From NCBI RefSeq assembly GCF_044759095.2, contig NZ_JBIYSM020000010.1, forward strand, positions 1 through 64,000: a stretch of DNA of 64,000 nucleotides. Reading direction: 5' to 3'. Shown here piece by piece: positions 16,034 through 25,268 of this stretch. The position numbers were made by a program, and so were the translations under genes. Positions within the stretch are counted from its first letter, which is position 1. Each line of letters begins with the position of its first letter. The notes under the pieces were generated by a model. The model was not told the DNA's origin, did no database searches, and saw only the letters and a list, made by a program, of their open reading frames with translations. This DNA is from JBIYSM02 sp044759095 (GTDB taxonomy: Bacteria; Bacillota; Bacilli; Brevibacillales; Brevibacillaceae).

Positions 16034-17056
16034 ATGGTAAAAATGTACTACGAGGCAGACGCAAACAAAGAGGCATTGAAAGGAAAAACCATTGCCGTAA
16101 TCGGATACGGCAGCCAGGGACATGCGCAAGCGCAAAATCTGCGTGACAGCGGCTACCACGTCATCATCGGTCTTCGTCAGGGCAAATCCTGGGATGTTGC
16201 AGTAAAAGACGGCTTCCAGGTATATACCCCGGCAGAAGCTGCGAGCCGCGCAGACGTCGTGCAAATTCTCTTGCCGGATGAGCGCCAGGCACAGGTATAC
16301 CGCGATGAGATCGCACCAAACCTGAAATCCGGCTCCGCACTCTGCTTCTCGCACGGCTTCAACATCCATTACGGTCAAATCGTGCCGCCGGCAGACGTCG
16401 ACGTGATCATGGTCGCGCCGAAAAGCCCGGGACATCTCGTTCGCCGCGTCTATCAGGAGGGCTTCGGCGTACCAGGCCTGATCGCCGTGTACCAGGATGC
16501 GACCGGCAAGGCAAAAGAGGTTGCCCTCGCCTATGCAAGCGGCATCGGCTGCACCAAGGCAGGCGTGATTGAAACCACCTTCCGCGAAGAGACGGAAACG
16601 GATCTGTTCGGTGAGCAGGCAGTTCTTTGCGGCGGTGTTTCCGAGTTGGTCAAGGCCGGCTTTGACACGCTGGTGGAAGCAGGCTACGAACCGGAAATCG
16701 CCTACTTTGAATGTCTCCACGAGCTGAAGCTGATCGTCGATCTGATGTACGAAGGCGGTCTGGCGCGGATGCGTTACTCCATCAGTGACACGGCGGAATA
16801 CGGTGACTACAGCACTGGACGCCGCATCATCACGGACGAGACTCGCAAGGAGATGAAAAAGGTGTTGGCGGAAATCCAGGACGGCACGTTTGCCCGCAAC
16901 TGGATCCTGGAGAACCAGGCAAATCGCCCAGGGTTTAACGCCCGCCGCCGCCTGGAAAGTGAACACGGCATCGAACAGGTTGGCCAAAAACTGCGTGCCA
17001 TGATGTCCTGGCTAAACAAAGAGAACAAAAAAGCGGAAGCAACCGTAGGCCAGTAA
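16034..17056 (+). CDS. ilvC: Ketol-acid reductoisomerase
   Basis: 340 residues, class I KARI. NADP-binding GYGSQGHAQAQNLRDSG lies near residue 25, followed by the metal-binding C-terminal knotted domain (ETDLFGEQAVLCGG, AYFECLHELKLIVDL). It converts acetolactate to dihydroxyisovalerate. AAGGAGG precedes the ATG. Third gene of the operon. Confidence 0.98.
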   Translation: MVKMYYEADANKEALKGKTIAVIGYGSQGHAQAQNLRDSGYHVIIGLRQGKSWDVAVKDGFQVYTPAEAASRADVVQILLPDERQAQVYRDEIAPNLKSGSALCFSHGFNIHYGQIVPPADVDVIMVAPKSPGHLVRRVYQEGFGVPGLIAVYQDATGKAKEVALAYASGIGCTKAGVIETTFREETETDLFGEQAVLCGGVSELVKAGFDTLVEAGYEPEIAYFECLHELKLIVDLMYEGGLARMRYSISDTAEYGDYSTGRRIITDETRKEMKKVLAEIQDGTFARNWILENQANRPGFNARRRLESEHGIEQVGQKLRAMMSWLNKENKKAEATVGQ

Positions 17057-17106
17057 GATTTCAGGCAGAAAAGGGATAGGGGAAAAAAGCAGGAGGTGGA
17101 GAGTAC

Positions 17107-18642
17107 ATGCGTACCATCGAGATTTTTGATACGACCTTGCGGGACGGGGAACAGTCGCCGGGTGTGAACATCAGCATGAACGAAAAGGTGGAAATTGCCC
17201 TTCAGCTGGAAAAGCTTGGTGTGACGCGGATTGAGGCGGGGTTTGCCGCCGCCTCTCCCGGCGACCAAAAATCCGTTGCAGAAATAGCACGGCGCGTAAA
17301 AAATTCCACGATCGTCACTCTGGCACGCTCCACCAAAGACGACATGGATAAGGCGTATGAAGCTCTGCGCCACGCGCAAAACGCCTGCCTGCACGTCTTT
17401 ATCGCCACATCGCCGATCCATCGCCAGTACAAACTGCGCATGACCAAGGAACAGGTGCTGGAACGCGCGGTGGAAGCGGTGAAGTACGCCAAGAAATACT
17501 TTGCGGAAGTGCAGTTTTCGGCGGAAGATGCGGGACGCACGGAGATCCCGTTTCTCGCCGAAGTGGTGGAAGCGGTGATCAAGGCGGGAGCTACGACCAT
17601 CAACTTGCCGGATACGGTCGGCTATATGACGCCGAAAGAGTACGGCAACCTTTTCCGCGAGATGATGTTGCGCGTGCCGGGGATTGAAAAGGTACGCCTC
17701 AGCTGTCACTGTCACGACGACCTGGGAATGGCAGTAGCCAACAGTCTGGCGGCGATCGAAGCGGGAGCGACCCAGGTGGAAGGCACGATCAACGGCATCG
17801 GCGAGCGGGCCGGAAACGCCGCTTTGGAAGAAGTGGCGCTGGCACTGGAGACCCGCAAGGATTATTACCAGGCGACCACCGCGCTCAATCTCAAGGAAAT
17901 CGCCCGTACAAGTCAGCTGGTAAGCCGTCTGACCGGTATGATCGTGCCGGGCAACAAGGCAGTGGTAGGTGCCAACGCATTCGCCCATGAATCCGGCATT
18001 CACCAGGACGGCGTGCTGAAAGAAGCGTCGACCTACGAGATCATCCGCCCGGAAACAGTCGGATTCAAGTCCAACAAACTGGTGCTCGGCAAGCACTCCG
18101 GACGCCATGCGTTCAAGGAAAAGCTGGTGGAGCTCGGTTATCATCTGGAACAGCAGGAGATCGACACGGCTTTCACCGCGTTCAAGGTGCTGTGCGACAA
18201 GAAAAAAGAGATCAGCGACGACGATATCCTCGCGCTGGTTGACGCCAAGATTGTTCCGGCGGCCGAGTCCTATCGCCTGGAATCGGTTCAGCTGTCCTAC
18301 GGCAACCTGTCCATGCCGACCGCCAGCGTGAGGTTGGTTCGCGCGGACGGAACGATTTGCGAAGAAGCGGCATGTGGCAATGGTTCCGTCGATTCCATCT
18401 ACAAGGCAATCGATCGGGCGACAGGAGAAGACGTTACGCTGGCCGACTACAAGATCATTTCCGTGACACAGGGACAGGACGCTTTAGGGGAAGTGTTCGT
18501 CCGTCTGCAGCAGGGAGAGATTACCGTGACCGGCCGTGGCGTAAGCACGGACGTACTGGAGGCAAGCGCGATCGCTTACGTGAGAGCCATCAATAAAATC
18601 GTGGAACGACGCGGGGAATCGATGCCGCTTGCCGTGAACTAG
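17107..18642 (+). CDS. leuA: 2-isopropylmalate synthase
   Basis: 511 residues, standard long form. The HMGL-like TIM barrel starts with IFDTTLRDGEQSPGV and has LSCHCHDDLGMAVANSLAAIEAGA (metal His residues); the C-terminal half is the LeuA allosteric domain (about residues 390-505) that senses leucine. It commits ketoisovalerate to leucine. AGGAGGTG lies before the ATG. Confidence 0.98.
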   Translation: MRTIEIFDTTLRDGEQSPGVNISMNEKVEIALQLEKLGVTRIEAGFAAASPGDQKSVAEIARRVKNSTIVTLARSTKDDMDKAYEALRHAQNACLHVFIATSPIHRQYKLRMTKEQVLERAVEAVKYAKKYFAEVQFSAEDAGRTEIPFLAEVVEAVIKAGATTINLPDTVGYMTPKEYGNLFREMMLRVPGIEKVRLSCHCHDDLGMAVANSLAAIEAGATQVEGTINGIGERAGNAALEEVALALETRKDYYQATTALNLKEIARTSQLVSRLTGMIVPGNKAVVGANAFAHESGIHQDGVLKEASTYEIIRPETVGFKSNKLVLGKHSGRHAFKEKLVELGYHLEQQEIDTAFTAFKVLCDKKKEISDDDILALVDAKIVPAAESYRLESVQLSYGNLSMPTASVRLVRADGTICEEAACGNGSVDSIYKAIDRATGEDVTLADYKIISVTQGQDALGEVFVRLQQGEITVTGRGVSTDVLEASAIAYVRAINKIVERRGESMPLAVN

Positions 18643-18724
18643 GAGTTATCGGGATAGTGAGTGAGAAACCAGGAAGAGAACGGATAAAGAGAAAAATATG
18701 ATGAAAGAAGAGCGGGATGAGCAA

Positions 18725-19819
18725 ATGAAGCAAACGTATCGTATCGCCGTTCTGCCCGGGGACGGCATCGGACCGGAGATTGTGGCGGAAGCGGTCAAGG
18801 TGCTGAACCTGGTAGCTGAACAGGCAGGAGTCACTTTTGAATTTTCCTACGGACGCATCGGCGGAATCGCGATCGACACGGACGGGACGCCGCTGCCGGA
18901 AGAGACATTGACCCTTTCCAAGAAGGCGGACGCAGTCTTGCTTGGGGCCGTCGGTGGTCCCAAATGGGATCAAAATCCGGGCCATCTGCGGCCGGAAGCG
19001 GGTCTCTTAGGCATCCGCAAAGCGCTTGGACTGTTCGCCAACATCCGTCCGGCGACGATGCACCCGGTGCTGGTAGAAGCGTCTTCGCTGAAACCCGAGG
19101 TGGTCTCCGGCGTCGACCTGATTGTCGTTCGCGAATTGACCGGCGGCATCTACTTCGGAGAAAAGAAACGCTACTCGACGGAACATGGCGAAGTTGCATT
19201 GGATCAATGCATCTACCACGAAACGGAGATTGAGCGCATCATTCGGGTTTCCTTTGAGATCGCCCGCAAACGACAGAAACGACTTGTCTCCGTTGACAAG
19301 GCAAACGTGCTGGAGAGCTCCCGTCTCTGGCGCAAGGTGGCAGAGCGGGTGGCTGTCGACTACCCCGATGTAGAACTTACCCACATGCTGGTCGACTCGT
19401 GCGCCATGCAGCTGGTTCGTGCTCCCAAGCAGTTTGACGTGATCGTCACGGAAAACATGTTTGGCGACATTTTGAGCGATCAGGCAGCCATGCTGACCGG
19501 TTCCATCGGGATGCTGGCATCGGCTAGTCTGGCCGAGGGCAGTTTCGGCCTGTACGAACCGGTTCACGGCTCTGCCCCGGACATCGCCGGTCAGGGAATC
19601 GCCAATCCGTTGGCAACCATCCTCTCCGCAGCCATGCTGCTTCGCCATTCACTTGGCATGGACGCCGCCGCAGATGCAGTGGAGCGTGCCGTCTGGGCTG
19701 TTCTGGAGGCCGGTCACCGTACGGGTGATATCGCGTCAGACCGCAGCAAAGCGATTGGCACCGAGGAGATGGGCCAACTGGTTCTCGCCGAGTTGTCGAA
19801 ACAACCTATTCACCAATAG
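18725..19819 (+). CDS. leuB: 3-isopropylmalate dehydrogenase
   Basis: About 364 residues. RIAVLPGDGIGPEIVAEAVK lies at the N-terminus, with LGAVGGPKWD, RELTGGIYFGEK and the metal/cofactor region ENMFGDILSDQAAML and EPVHGSAPDIAGQGIANP. It oxidises 3-isopropylmalate in leucine synthesis. The start at 18725 gives the usual family N-terminus; the frame has an earlier ATG at 18698, and neither has a strong ribosome site. leuC and leuD, needed for the preceding step, do not follow, and the operon ends here with a terminator. Confidence 0.96.
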   Translation: MKQTYRIAVLPGDGIGPEIVAEAVKVLNLVAEQAGVTFEFSYGRIGGIAIDTDGTPLPEETLTLSKKADAVLLGAVGGPKWDQNPGHLRPEAGLLGIRKALGLFANIRPATMHPVLVEASSLKPEVVSGVDLIVVRELTGGIYFGEKKRYSTEHGEVALDQCIYHETEIERIIRVSFEIARKRQKRLVSVDKANVLESSRLWRKVAERVAVDYPDVELTHMLVDSCAMQLVRAPKQFDVIVTENMFGDILSDQAAMLTGSIGMLASASLAEGSFGLYEPVHGSAPDIAGQGIANPLATILSAAMLLRHSLGMDAAADAVERAVWAVLEAGHRTGDIASDRSKAIGTEEMGQLVLAELSKQPIHQ

Positions 19820-19822
19820 AAA

Positions 19823-19868
19823 GAAGCCCTGCTTGTCATCCTGAATGGATGAGGCGGGGCTTTCTTTC
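19823..19868 (+). terminator. Terminator of the ilv-leu operon
   Basis: AAAGAAGCCC-TGC ... GG-CGGGGCTTTCTTT, a stem interrupted by a small internal loop around CATCC-TGAAT-GGATG. It directly abuts repeat copy C. Confidence 0.8.
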
Positions 19869-19970
19869 GTGTATAAGAATTTATAAATTTGGACATCCCA
19901 TACAGCCGCTAGAAAAGTGTTCGGGGCCCCGGCCGGCGAAGCGTTAGCTTAAGTCGGCTGGGTTTTCTTG
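19869..19970 (+). repeat. Dispersed intergenic repeat, copy C (full length)
   Basis: GTGTATAAGAATTTATAAATTTGGACATCCCATAC block, CTAGAAAAGTGTTCGGGGCCCC, then CCGGCCGGC paired with GTCGGCTGG through G-U pairs around AGCGTTAGCTT, ending GGTTTTCTTG. Same orientation as copies B and D. Confidence 0.85.
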
Positions 19971-20033
19971 TGTACGTATAAGAACCAAATTTTGGCGCAT
20001 AATTTAGGTGAGTGAAGCGAGGAGGGGAATGAC

Positions 20034-21545
20034 ATGAAAATCAAGTGGTTTTCTTTTCTCGTCGGATCCTTTGCCGGGGCTTTGTTGGCAATGGTTTGTA
20101 CATTCATTCTTATGCTGCTGTTTGCCAGACCCTTCATAAAATGGATGGTTGGACGTTTCACAAAACGGTTGATGTCGGATCGCTACGCGGAAAATATCTG
20201 GGAAATGGTAACGGCGATGACCAAAATAAGCCCCAGAATTGTCATTGAAAACAGCTTGCGCGCTACGACGGGCGGGGTGATAGAAAGACCGTTTGGCAGT
20301 CCGCGCAAGTTTCTCCATTTTGACGGCTTGATTTTTTCGCCGGCCCAATTGGCGACGTTGCCGGCAGCAGAAACCCATCCCGTTGACATGAGCCTGACAA
20401 TCGGGCCGCAGGCGAAAAAACCGTTAAGGATGGACATTCCCCTCATGGCAGGAGCGATGGGGTATGGGATCGGAGTGTCTGAGCAAATCAAAATAGCCAT
20501 AGCCAAAGGAACGGCTGCCGTAGGAACCTCAACGAATTCTGGTGAAGGTCCTTTTTTACCTGAAGAGCGAGAAAACGCCAAGTATTACATCTTGCAGTAC
20601 AGCTCAGGCCATTGGGCAAAAGAGCCGAAGATTCTCCGCCAAGCGGATGCAATCGAAATTCATATCGGCCAAGGTGCTACTGCGGGTGCCGCGAGTTTTA
20701 TTCCGTCCGAGTTTCTGCAGGGGAGGGCACGTGAGCTTCTGCAGGCGCCCGACAAAGATTTCCTCGTAATACCTTCGCGCCACAGCGAAATTAACAAGCC
20801 AGAGGACCTTCGAAGCCTGGTTGACAGATTGCGTGAAATGACGGGGGGCGTGCCGATCGGAGTGAAAATCTGTGCGAGCGGGCAGCTGGAAGCCGATCTG
20901 GAAGCAGCGATTCAGGCAGGAGTCGATTTTATCAGTATTGACGGGGGACAAGCGGGTACGAAGGGTGGCGCCCCCATACTTGAAGACGATTTTGGCATGC
21001 CTACCATTTTCGCGCTTTGTCGTGCCGTCGAGTATCTCAAGAAGCGAGGAGTAAAAGAGCGAATTACTCTGTTGAGCGGCGGAGGCTATTCTGTTCCGGG
21101 CGATTGTTTGAAAGCGATCGCGCTGGGAGCGGATGGTGTATTTATGGGAACAGCTCTGCTTTGGGCTATGACTCACGACCAGGTAACCAAGGCAATTCCG
21201 TGGGAACCCCCTACCGAGCTCGCCTTTTATCCAGGCAGACTAAAAAATGAATTCAACCAGGAAGAAGCTGCCTTCTATCTGGAGAGATTTTTTACTTCTT
21301 TTACAGAAGAAATGAAAGTAGCCATTCGAGCGTTGGGCAAAACGTCCATTAGCGAAGTGAACGCGGATGATTTGATTGCCCTTGACGAATGGACGAGCAA
21401 GGTGACAAAGGTTCGTCTGGCTCATCTGCCGTTTGAAAACGCAAAACAGAGCGATCCGCCGCCGTCTGTCCCTCCTGATTTGACTGACCTGCCTCGGAAA
21501 CCAACAAAAAAACGATCTGCCCTAAGCATGTTTCAAAAATATTGA
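20034..21545 (+). CDS. FMN-binding glutamate-synthase-domain protein (YerD-like)
   Basis: 503 residues. An N-terminal membrane segment (LVGSFAGALLAMVCTFILMLLF, about 8-29) precedes a TIM barrel of the GltB central/FMN-binding type: LMAGAMGYGIGVSEQIK, AIEIHIGQGATAGAASF, GVDFISIDGGQAGTKGGAP, LLSGGGYSVPGDCLKAIALGADGVFMGTALLWA. A Pro/Lys-rich tail follows. The family resembles ferredoxin-dependent glutamate synthase but lacks the amidotransferase domain, so the true reaction is unknown. The layout matches Bacillus YerD. The ATG at 20034 follows GAGGGGA. It is probably followed by the yqjF-like gene in one unit (28-base gap). Confidence 0.85.
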   Translation: MKIKWFSFLVGSFAGALLAMVCTFILMLLFARPFIKWMVGRFTKRLMSDRYAENIWEMVTAMTKISPRIVIENSLRATTGGVIERPFGSPRKFLHFDGLIFSPAQLATLPAAETHPVDMSLTIGPQAKKPLRMDIPLMAGAMGYGIGVSEQIKIAIAKGTAAVGTSTNSGEGPFLPEERENAKYYILQYSSGHWAKEPKILRQADAIEIHIGQGATAGAASFIPSEFLQGRARELLQAPDKDFLVIPSRHSEINKPEDLRSLVDRLREMTGGVPIGVKICASGQLEADLEAAIQAGVDFISIDGGQAGTKGGAPILEDDFGMPTIFALCRAVEYLKKRGVKERITLLSGGGYSVPGDCLKAIALGADGVFMGTALLWAMTHDQVTKAIPWEPPTELAFYPGRLKNEFNQEEAAFYLERFFTSFTEEMKVAIRALGKTSISEVNADDLIALDEWTSKVTKVRLAHLPFENAKQSDPPPSVPPDLTDLPRKPTKKRSALSMFQKY

Positions 21546-21573
21546 TTTTCCGTCTTGATTGGAGGGAACTGCC

Positions 21574-22278
21574 ATCAAGAATACATGGATCATGACGCAA
21601 AAGTGGGATAACCTTTTGTTTGCCCACTGGCCGGTTTCTGTTGATTCGTTGCGGCCGTTCGTCCCTGAAATATTGGAATTGGACACATTTGACGGGCAGG
21701 CGTGGATCGGGATTATCGCTTTTGAAATGAGTCTGATCCGGTTGAAATTTTTTCCAATAATCCCCTATACCGTGCCTTTTCCGGAAATGAACGTGAGAAC
21801 ATACATTCAAGTCAACAAAAAACCGGGCGTTTTCTTTATGACTCTGGATGCCTCCAACCCGTTCATCATCCATGCTGCCAGGGCGTGGTACCACCTCCCG
21901 TACTATCGGGCAAAGATGTCCATGGAGATCAAGGACCGCCACGTCCATTTCCATACGGATCGTGTCGGCACGACTGAATCCGCTGCCATGTTTCAGGGGA
22001 GCTATCGTCCCGTATCCCCGTTATTCACGCCAAAAGAAGGAACCCTCGAGCACTGGCTGACAGAACGATACATGTTTTGTTGCAAAAGCCGCAACGGGCA
22101 GAGGGTATACATGGGCGACATTTACCATGATCCCTGGCAGCTGCAGGAAGCAGAAGCGGTCATTCAACGGAACACCATGACGGAACCTTTTCGATTGCCT
22201 CTCTCAAAAGTCCCGGTGCTCTCGCATTTCTCTCCAGGGACGCAGGCATTCATTTGGTGTTGTCGAAAAATAATCTAA
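21574..22278 (+). CDS. YqjF-like DUF2071 protein (candidate AUC start)
   Basis: About 234 residues with the DUF2071 pattern: WIMTQKWDNLLFAHWPVSVDSLRPFVP, then LELDTFDGQAWIGIIAF, FPEMNVRTYIQV and MTLDASNPF. Function is unknown. The ribosome site GGAGGG (21561-21566) is followed 7 bases later by ATC (21574), which gives KNTWIMTQKW, the N-terminal length I expect for this family. The first ATG (21592) is 25 bases from that site, and a TTG at 21559 lies upstream of it. Either AUC is used, or the original AUG was lost and start is inefficient. Confidence 0.78.
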   Translation: MKNTWIMTQKWDNLLFAHWPVSVDSLRPFVPEILELDTFDGQAWIGIIAFEMSLIRLKFFPIIPYTVPFPEMNVRTYIQVNKKPGVFFMTLDASNPFIIHAARAWYHLPYYRAKMSMEIKDRHVHFHTDRVGTTESAAMFQGSYRPVSPLFTPKEGTLEHWLTERYMFCCKSRNGQRVYMGDIYHDPWQLQEAEAVIQRNTMTEPFRLPLSKVPVLSHFSPGTQAFIWCCRKII

Positions 22279-22347
22279 GAAGAACGATTCTTATGATATA
22301 CTGAAGTCATTGATCGTATCAGTCTTTATTTTGTGGAGGGAATCGGC

Positions 22348-23739
22348 ATGACATCTGCCGAGTTTGTCATCAGCTTTTTCGCCGTGTTGGCCAGCACGGT
22401 GGTTGCCGGAGTGGCGGCGAAACGGTCTGTGCGCAAAACGAGCGATTTTACCAACGCCAGCGGAAGGCTTCCTTCCAGCATGGTGGCGGGAGCGCTCGTC
22501 GGCGGTTTTGTAGGGGGCACCTCCATAGTGGGGACGGGAGAACTTGCCTTTCAATATGGACTTTCTGCGCTTTGGTTTACGTTGGGGGGAGGTCTGGCTG
22601 TCATTTTGCTGGGGTTGTTTGCCAGTCGGCTTCTTCAATTGCACGTGGAGACGCTGCCCGAGTTGATCGGTACACAGTACGGCGAGCGCGCACAGCTTGG
22701 CGCCAGTATATTCTTATCATTGGGAATGTTCATTCAAGTCATTGCCCAACTGCTTGCGGCCTTGCCGTTCGTCTCCGTCTTTTGGCAGGCCGAACTCCAT
22801 TGGCTGGCCGTAGTGCCTGCGCTGCTGATTTTTGCCTACGTGCTTGCCGGCGGTTTCATGGGAGCGAGTTTGGTCGGCACCTTGAAGACCGTCATGCTGG
22901 TACTGCTCCTGGCATGTACCGGCGTGTGGCTGTGGAGACACGGAAGCGGTGAAACGTATCTGCGCTGGTGGACAGAAGGGCGGTTCTCCCTGCTCGCGCC
23001 GGAAGCCAATTTGGGCTGGGCACAGGGGGGCGCGATGGTGGTTGGAATTTTTTCCACGCAAGCGTACCTGCAGCCGATCTTTGCCAGTCTCAATGCCAGG
23101 GAAGCAAGGAAAGGATCCATCGCTGCGGGGATCGTGATCATCCTGATCGGGATTGTGAGCGCGTGGATTGGATTGTACATGCATGACGTTCATCCGAATT
23201 TGTCCCCGCGGGAAGCGATTCCGCAGTTTTTTCTCAGTCATGCGCCACTCTGGTTTTCCGGAGCGGCCTACGCTGTCATACTGTTGTCGGTAGTCATGAC
23301 GGGAGCGGCGTTGACGCTGAGCATCGCCACGATCCTCAACCGGGACGTGATTTTGCGGTATACGTCCCGGTTCGATACGGAGAAAAGCAAGCTGGCCTTG
23401 TCCCGAGCCTTGATACTTGCCGTCATTGCAATCGGGTACGTCATGGTGTGCCTAGATTCCGACGCACTCATTCTAAGGTGGGCATTCCTGGCCATGACGC
23501 TGCGTGGCGTTACGATTTTCCTGCCGTTATTGTTTTACTTGCTTCGCTTCGGGCCCATTGACCCTCGCTGGGCAGTGTGGGCTGTCTGGGGCGCCCCGAT
23601 GGCTGCACTGGCTTGGACGTGGCTGGGTATGCCCCATACCGGGATCGATCCGCTGTACGTCAGCGGCATCTGGAGTCTCTTCGCCCTGTGTTTGGGAAAA
23701 TGGACGAAAAAAACCCCGTCTCTTCGGCCGTTGGGCTGA
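22348..23739 (+). CDS. Sodium:solute symporter family protein
   Basis: 463 residues with about 13 predicted membrane segments and SSS features: a short N-terminal segment, DFTNASGRLPSSMVAGALVGGFVGGTSIVGTGELAFQYGLSALWF, and a conserved GGFMGASLVGTLKTVML-type segment. It imports an unidentified organic solute with Na+. GGAGGG lies 7 bases before the ATG at 22348. The 3' end overlaps the 5' side of a terminator shared with the convergent ktrB. Confidence 0.85.
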   Translation: MTSAEFVISFFAVLASTVVAGVAAKRSVRKTSDFTNASGRLPSSMVAGALVGGFVGGTSIVGTGELAFQYGLSALWFTLGGGLAVILLGLFASRLLQLHVETLPELIGTQYGERAQLGASIFLSLGMFIQVIAQLLAALPFVSVFWQAELHWLAVVPALLIFAYVLAGGFMGASLVGTLKTVMLVLLLACTGVWLWRHGSGETYLRWWTEGRFSLLAPEANLGWAQGGAMVVGIFSTQAYLQPIFASLNAREARKGSIAAGIVIILIGIVSAWIGLYMHDVHPNLSPREAIPQFFLSHAPLWFSGAAYAVILLSVVMTGAALTLSIATILNRDVILRYTSRFDTEKSKLALSRALILAVIAIGYVMVCLDSDALILRWAFLAMTLRGVTIFLPLLFYLLRFGPIDPRWAVWAVWGAPMAALAWTWLGMPHTGIDPLYVSGIWSLFALCLGKWTKKTPSLRPLG

Positions 23740-23753
23740 TGACGGGGTTTTTT
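23708..23753. terminator. Bidirectional terminator between the symporter and ktrB
   Basis: AAAAACCCCGTC ... GACGGGGTTTTTT with a shared stem. A and T runs on both sides serve both convergent genes; the left arm lies within the symporter coding end. Confidence 0.85.
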
Positions 23754-23767
23754 GCCGGGTGGGTAAT

Positions 23768-25114
23768 TTACCCAATCATGATCTTTCCTTTTGGGTATCG
23801 GTAGTATTCTTTTTGTTTGCGCTGGGCCAGGGCAAAGGCAATCGTCAGCGGTCCCACCCTGCCGGCAAACATCGTAAAGGCAATGATCGTCTTGCCGATT
23901 GGGGAAAGCGACGGCGTCAACCCCATGGAGAGGCCGACGGTACCGAATGCCGATGTGGCCTCAAACAGGATCATCAGGAAGTCTGCTCCCACTTCGGTAA
24001 TGGAGAGGATCATCGTGACAAGCATCACCAGGAACAAGCCGCTCATGGTAACCGTCAGGGATTTGTAAATCATGTGAGGCAAGATTCGCTGACGGAAGAA
24101 GATCACGTCTTCTTTCCCTTTCACCTGTGCAAGCACCGCTCCGACCAGCGTGGCAAACGTCGTGGTCTTGATTCCGCCCCCGGTAGATCCCGGAGATGCC
24201 CCAATGAACATCAGGATAATGATCAAAAACAGCGTGGACTGTTGCAAATCAGGGACGTTCAATGTATTGGATCCTGCCGTCCGCGGCGTGATGGACTGGA
24301 ACAGGGAAGCGAGAACTTTACCCATTGGCGAAAGAGGCTGCAGTGTTTTCGGATTGGTATACTCCAGCAAGAATATTAGCAGTGCTCCCGCCGCTACCAG
24401 AATGGCACTGGTCACAAGGACCACCTTGGTGTGCAGGGATAGGCGCCGGGTGTGGCGATATTCGTACAACTCGTTTACGACCATAAAGCCGATCCCGCCG
24501 AGAGTGATCATCAGGCAGACGACCAGATTGACAGTCGGGTCTTCGACATATTTCGTCAGGCTGGAGAATTCGCCCATCAGGTCAAACCCGGCGTTGTTGA
24601 AGTTCGAAATGGCGTGGAACAATCCGAAATAGATCGCCTTTCCCAGCGGCATGTCGAACGAGAAACGAATCGCAAGCAGCAACCCTCCGAGCAGCTCGGT
24701 GATCGCCGAAAAGATGAGAACCATCTTGGCCAGGCGAACGACCCCCTCGATGGAGACCTGATTAAGCGATTCCTGAAGCAACAGTCGCTCCCGAAGAGAA
24801 ATCTTTTTCCGCATGATCAGGGCGAAAAACGTAGCGAATGTCATGAAGCCCAACCCCCCCACCTGAATCATGGAGAGGATGACCAGTTGGCCGTACAGGG
24901 TAAAGGTGGTTCCTGTGTCCACCACGACCAACCCGGTAACGCAAGTAGCCGAAGTGGCTGTAAACATCGCGTCGAGCCAGGGCAGCCCTTGACCGTCCAC
25001 GGTGGCGGCAGGCAGCGTAAGCAGGATGGTTCCGGCCAGAATGATCATGGCAAAACCGAGGACCAGCGTCTTGGGAGGATCCAAATGAAACGTATCCAGA
25101 ATTTTTCTCAGCAT
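23768..25114 (-). CDS. ktrB: K+ uptake channel subunit KtrB/TrkH type
   Basis: 448 residues with four M1-P-M2-like repeats. Selectivity-filter segments are visible as ATCVTGLVVVD, SNFNNAGFDLMG, GASPGSTGGGIKTTTFA and ATSAFGTVGLSMG. The length and TrkH fold fit KtrB/KtrD, the membrane part of Ktr K+ transporters. The regulatory KtrA-type subunit is encoded 6 kb away at 31210. KtrB and KtrD cannot be told apart by eye. Confidence 0.9.
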   Translation of the reverse strand: MLRKILDTFHLDPPKTLVLGFAMIILAGTILLTLPAATVDGQGLPWLDAMFTATSATCVTGLVVVDTGTTFTLYGQLVILSMIQVGGLGFMTFATFFALIMRKKISLRERLLLQESLNQVSIEGVVRLAKMVLIFSAITELLGGLLLAIRFSFDMPLGKAIYFGLFHAISNFNNAGFDLMGEFSSLTKYVEDPTVNLVVCLMITLGGIGFMVVNELYEYRHTRRLSLHTKVVLVTSAILVAAGALLIFLLEYTNPKTLQPLSPMGKVLASLFQSITPRTAGSNTLNVPDLQQSTLFLIIILMFIGASPGSTGGGIKTTTFATLVGAVLAQVKGKEDVIFFRQRILPHMIYKSLTVTMSGLFLVMLVTMILSITEVGADFLMILFEATSAFGTVGLSMGLTPSLSPIGKTIIAFTMFAGRVGPLTIAFALAQRKQKEYYRYPKGKIMIG

Positions 25115-25268
25115 GTTCGAATGTACCTCGTTTTCTTCTGTTACTAGTCACCGAGTTTGTCTTAGTATTTCCTGAAACAGGAACATTACCAATCGTACTT
25201 TGGATGCCAACTCAAGTAAGTATAATAGACCATTTTGGAAAAGAAAACAGGTTAATTATCATGTGGTT

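Noticed and set aside
25115..25268. Possible cyclic di-AMP riboswitch before ktrB
   Set aside because: The gap is too short and no characteristic stems are visible.
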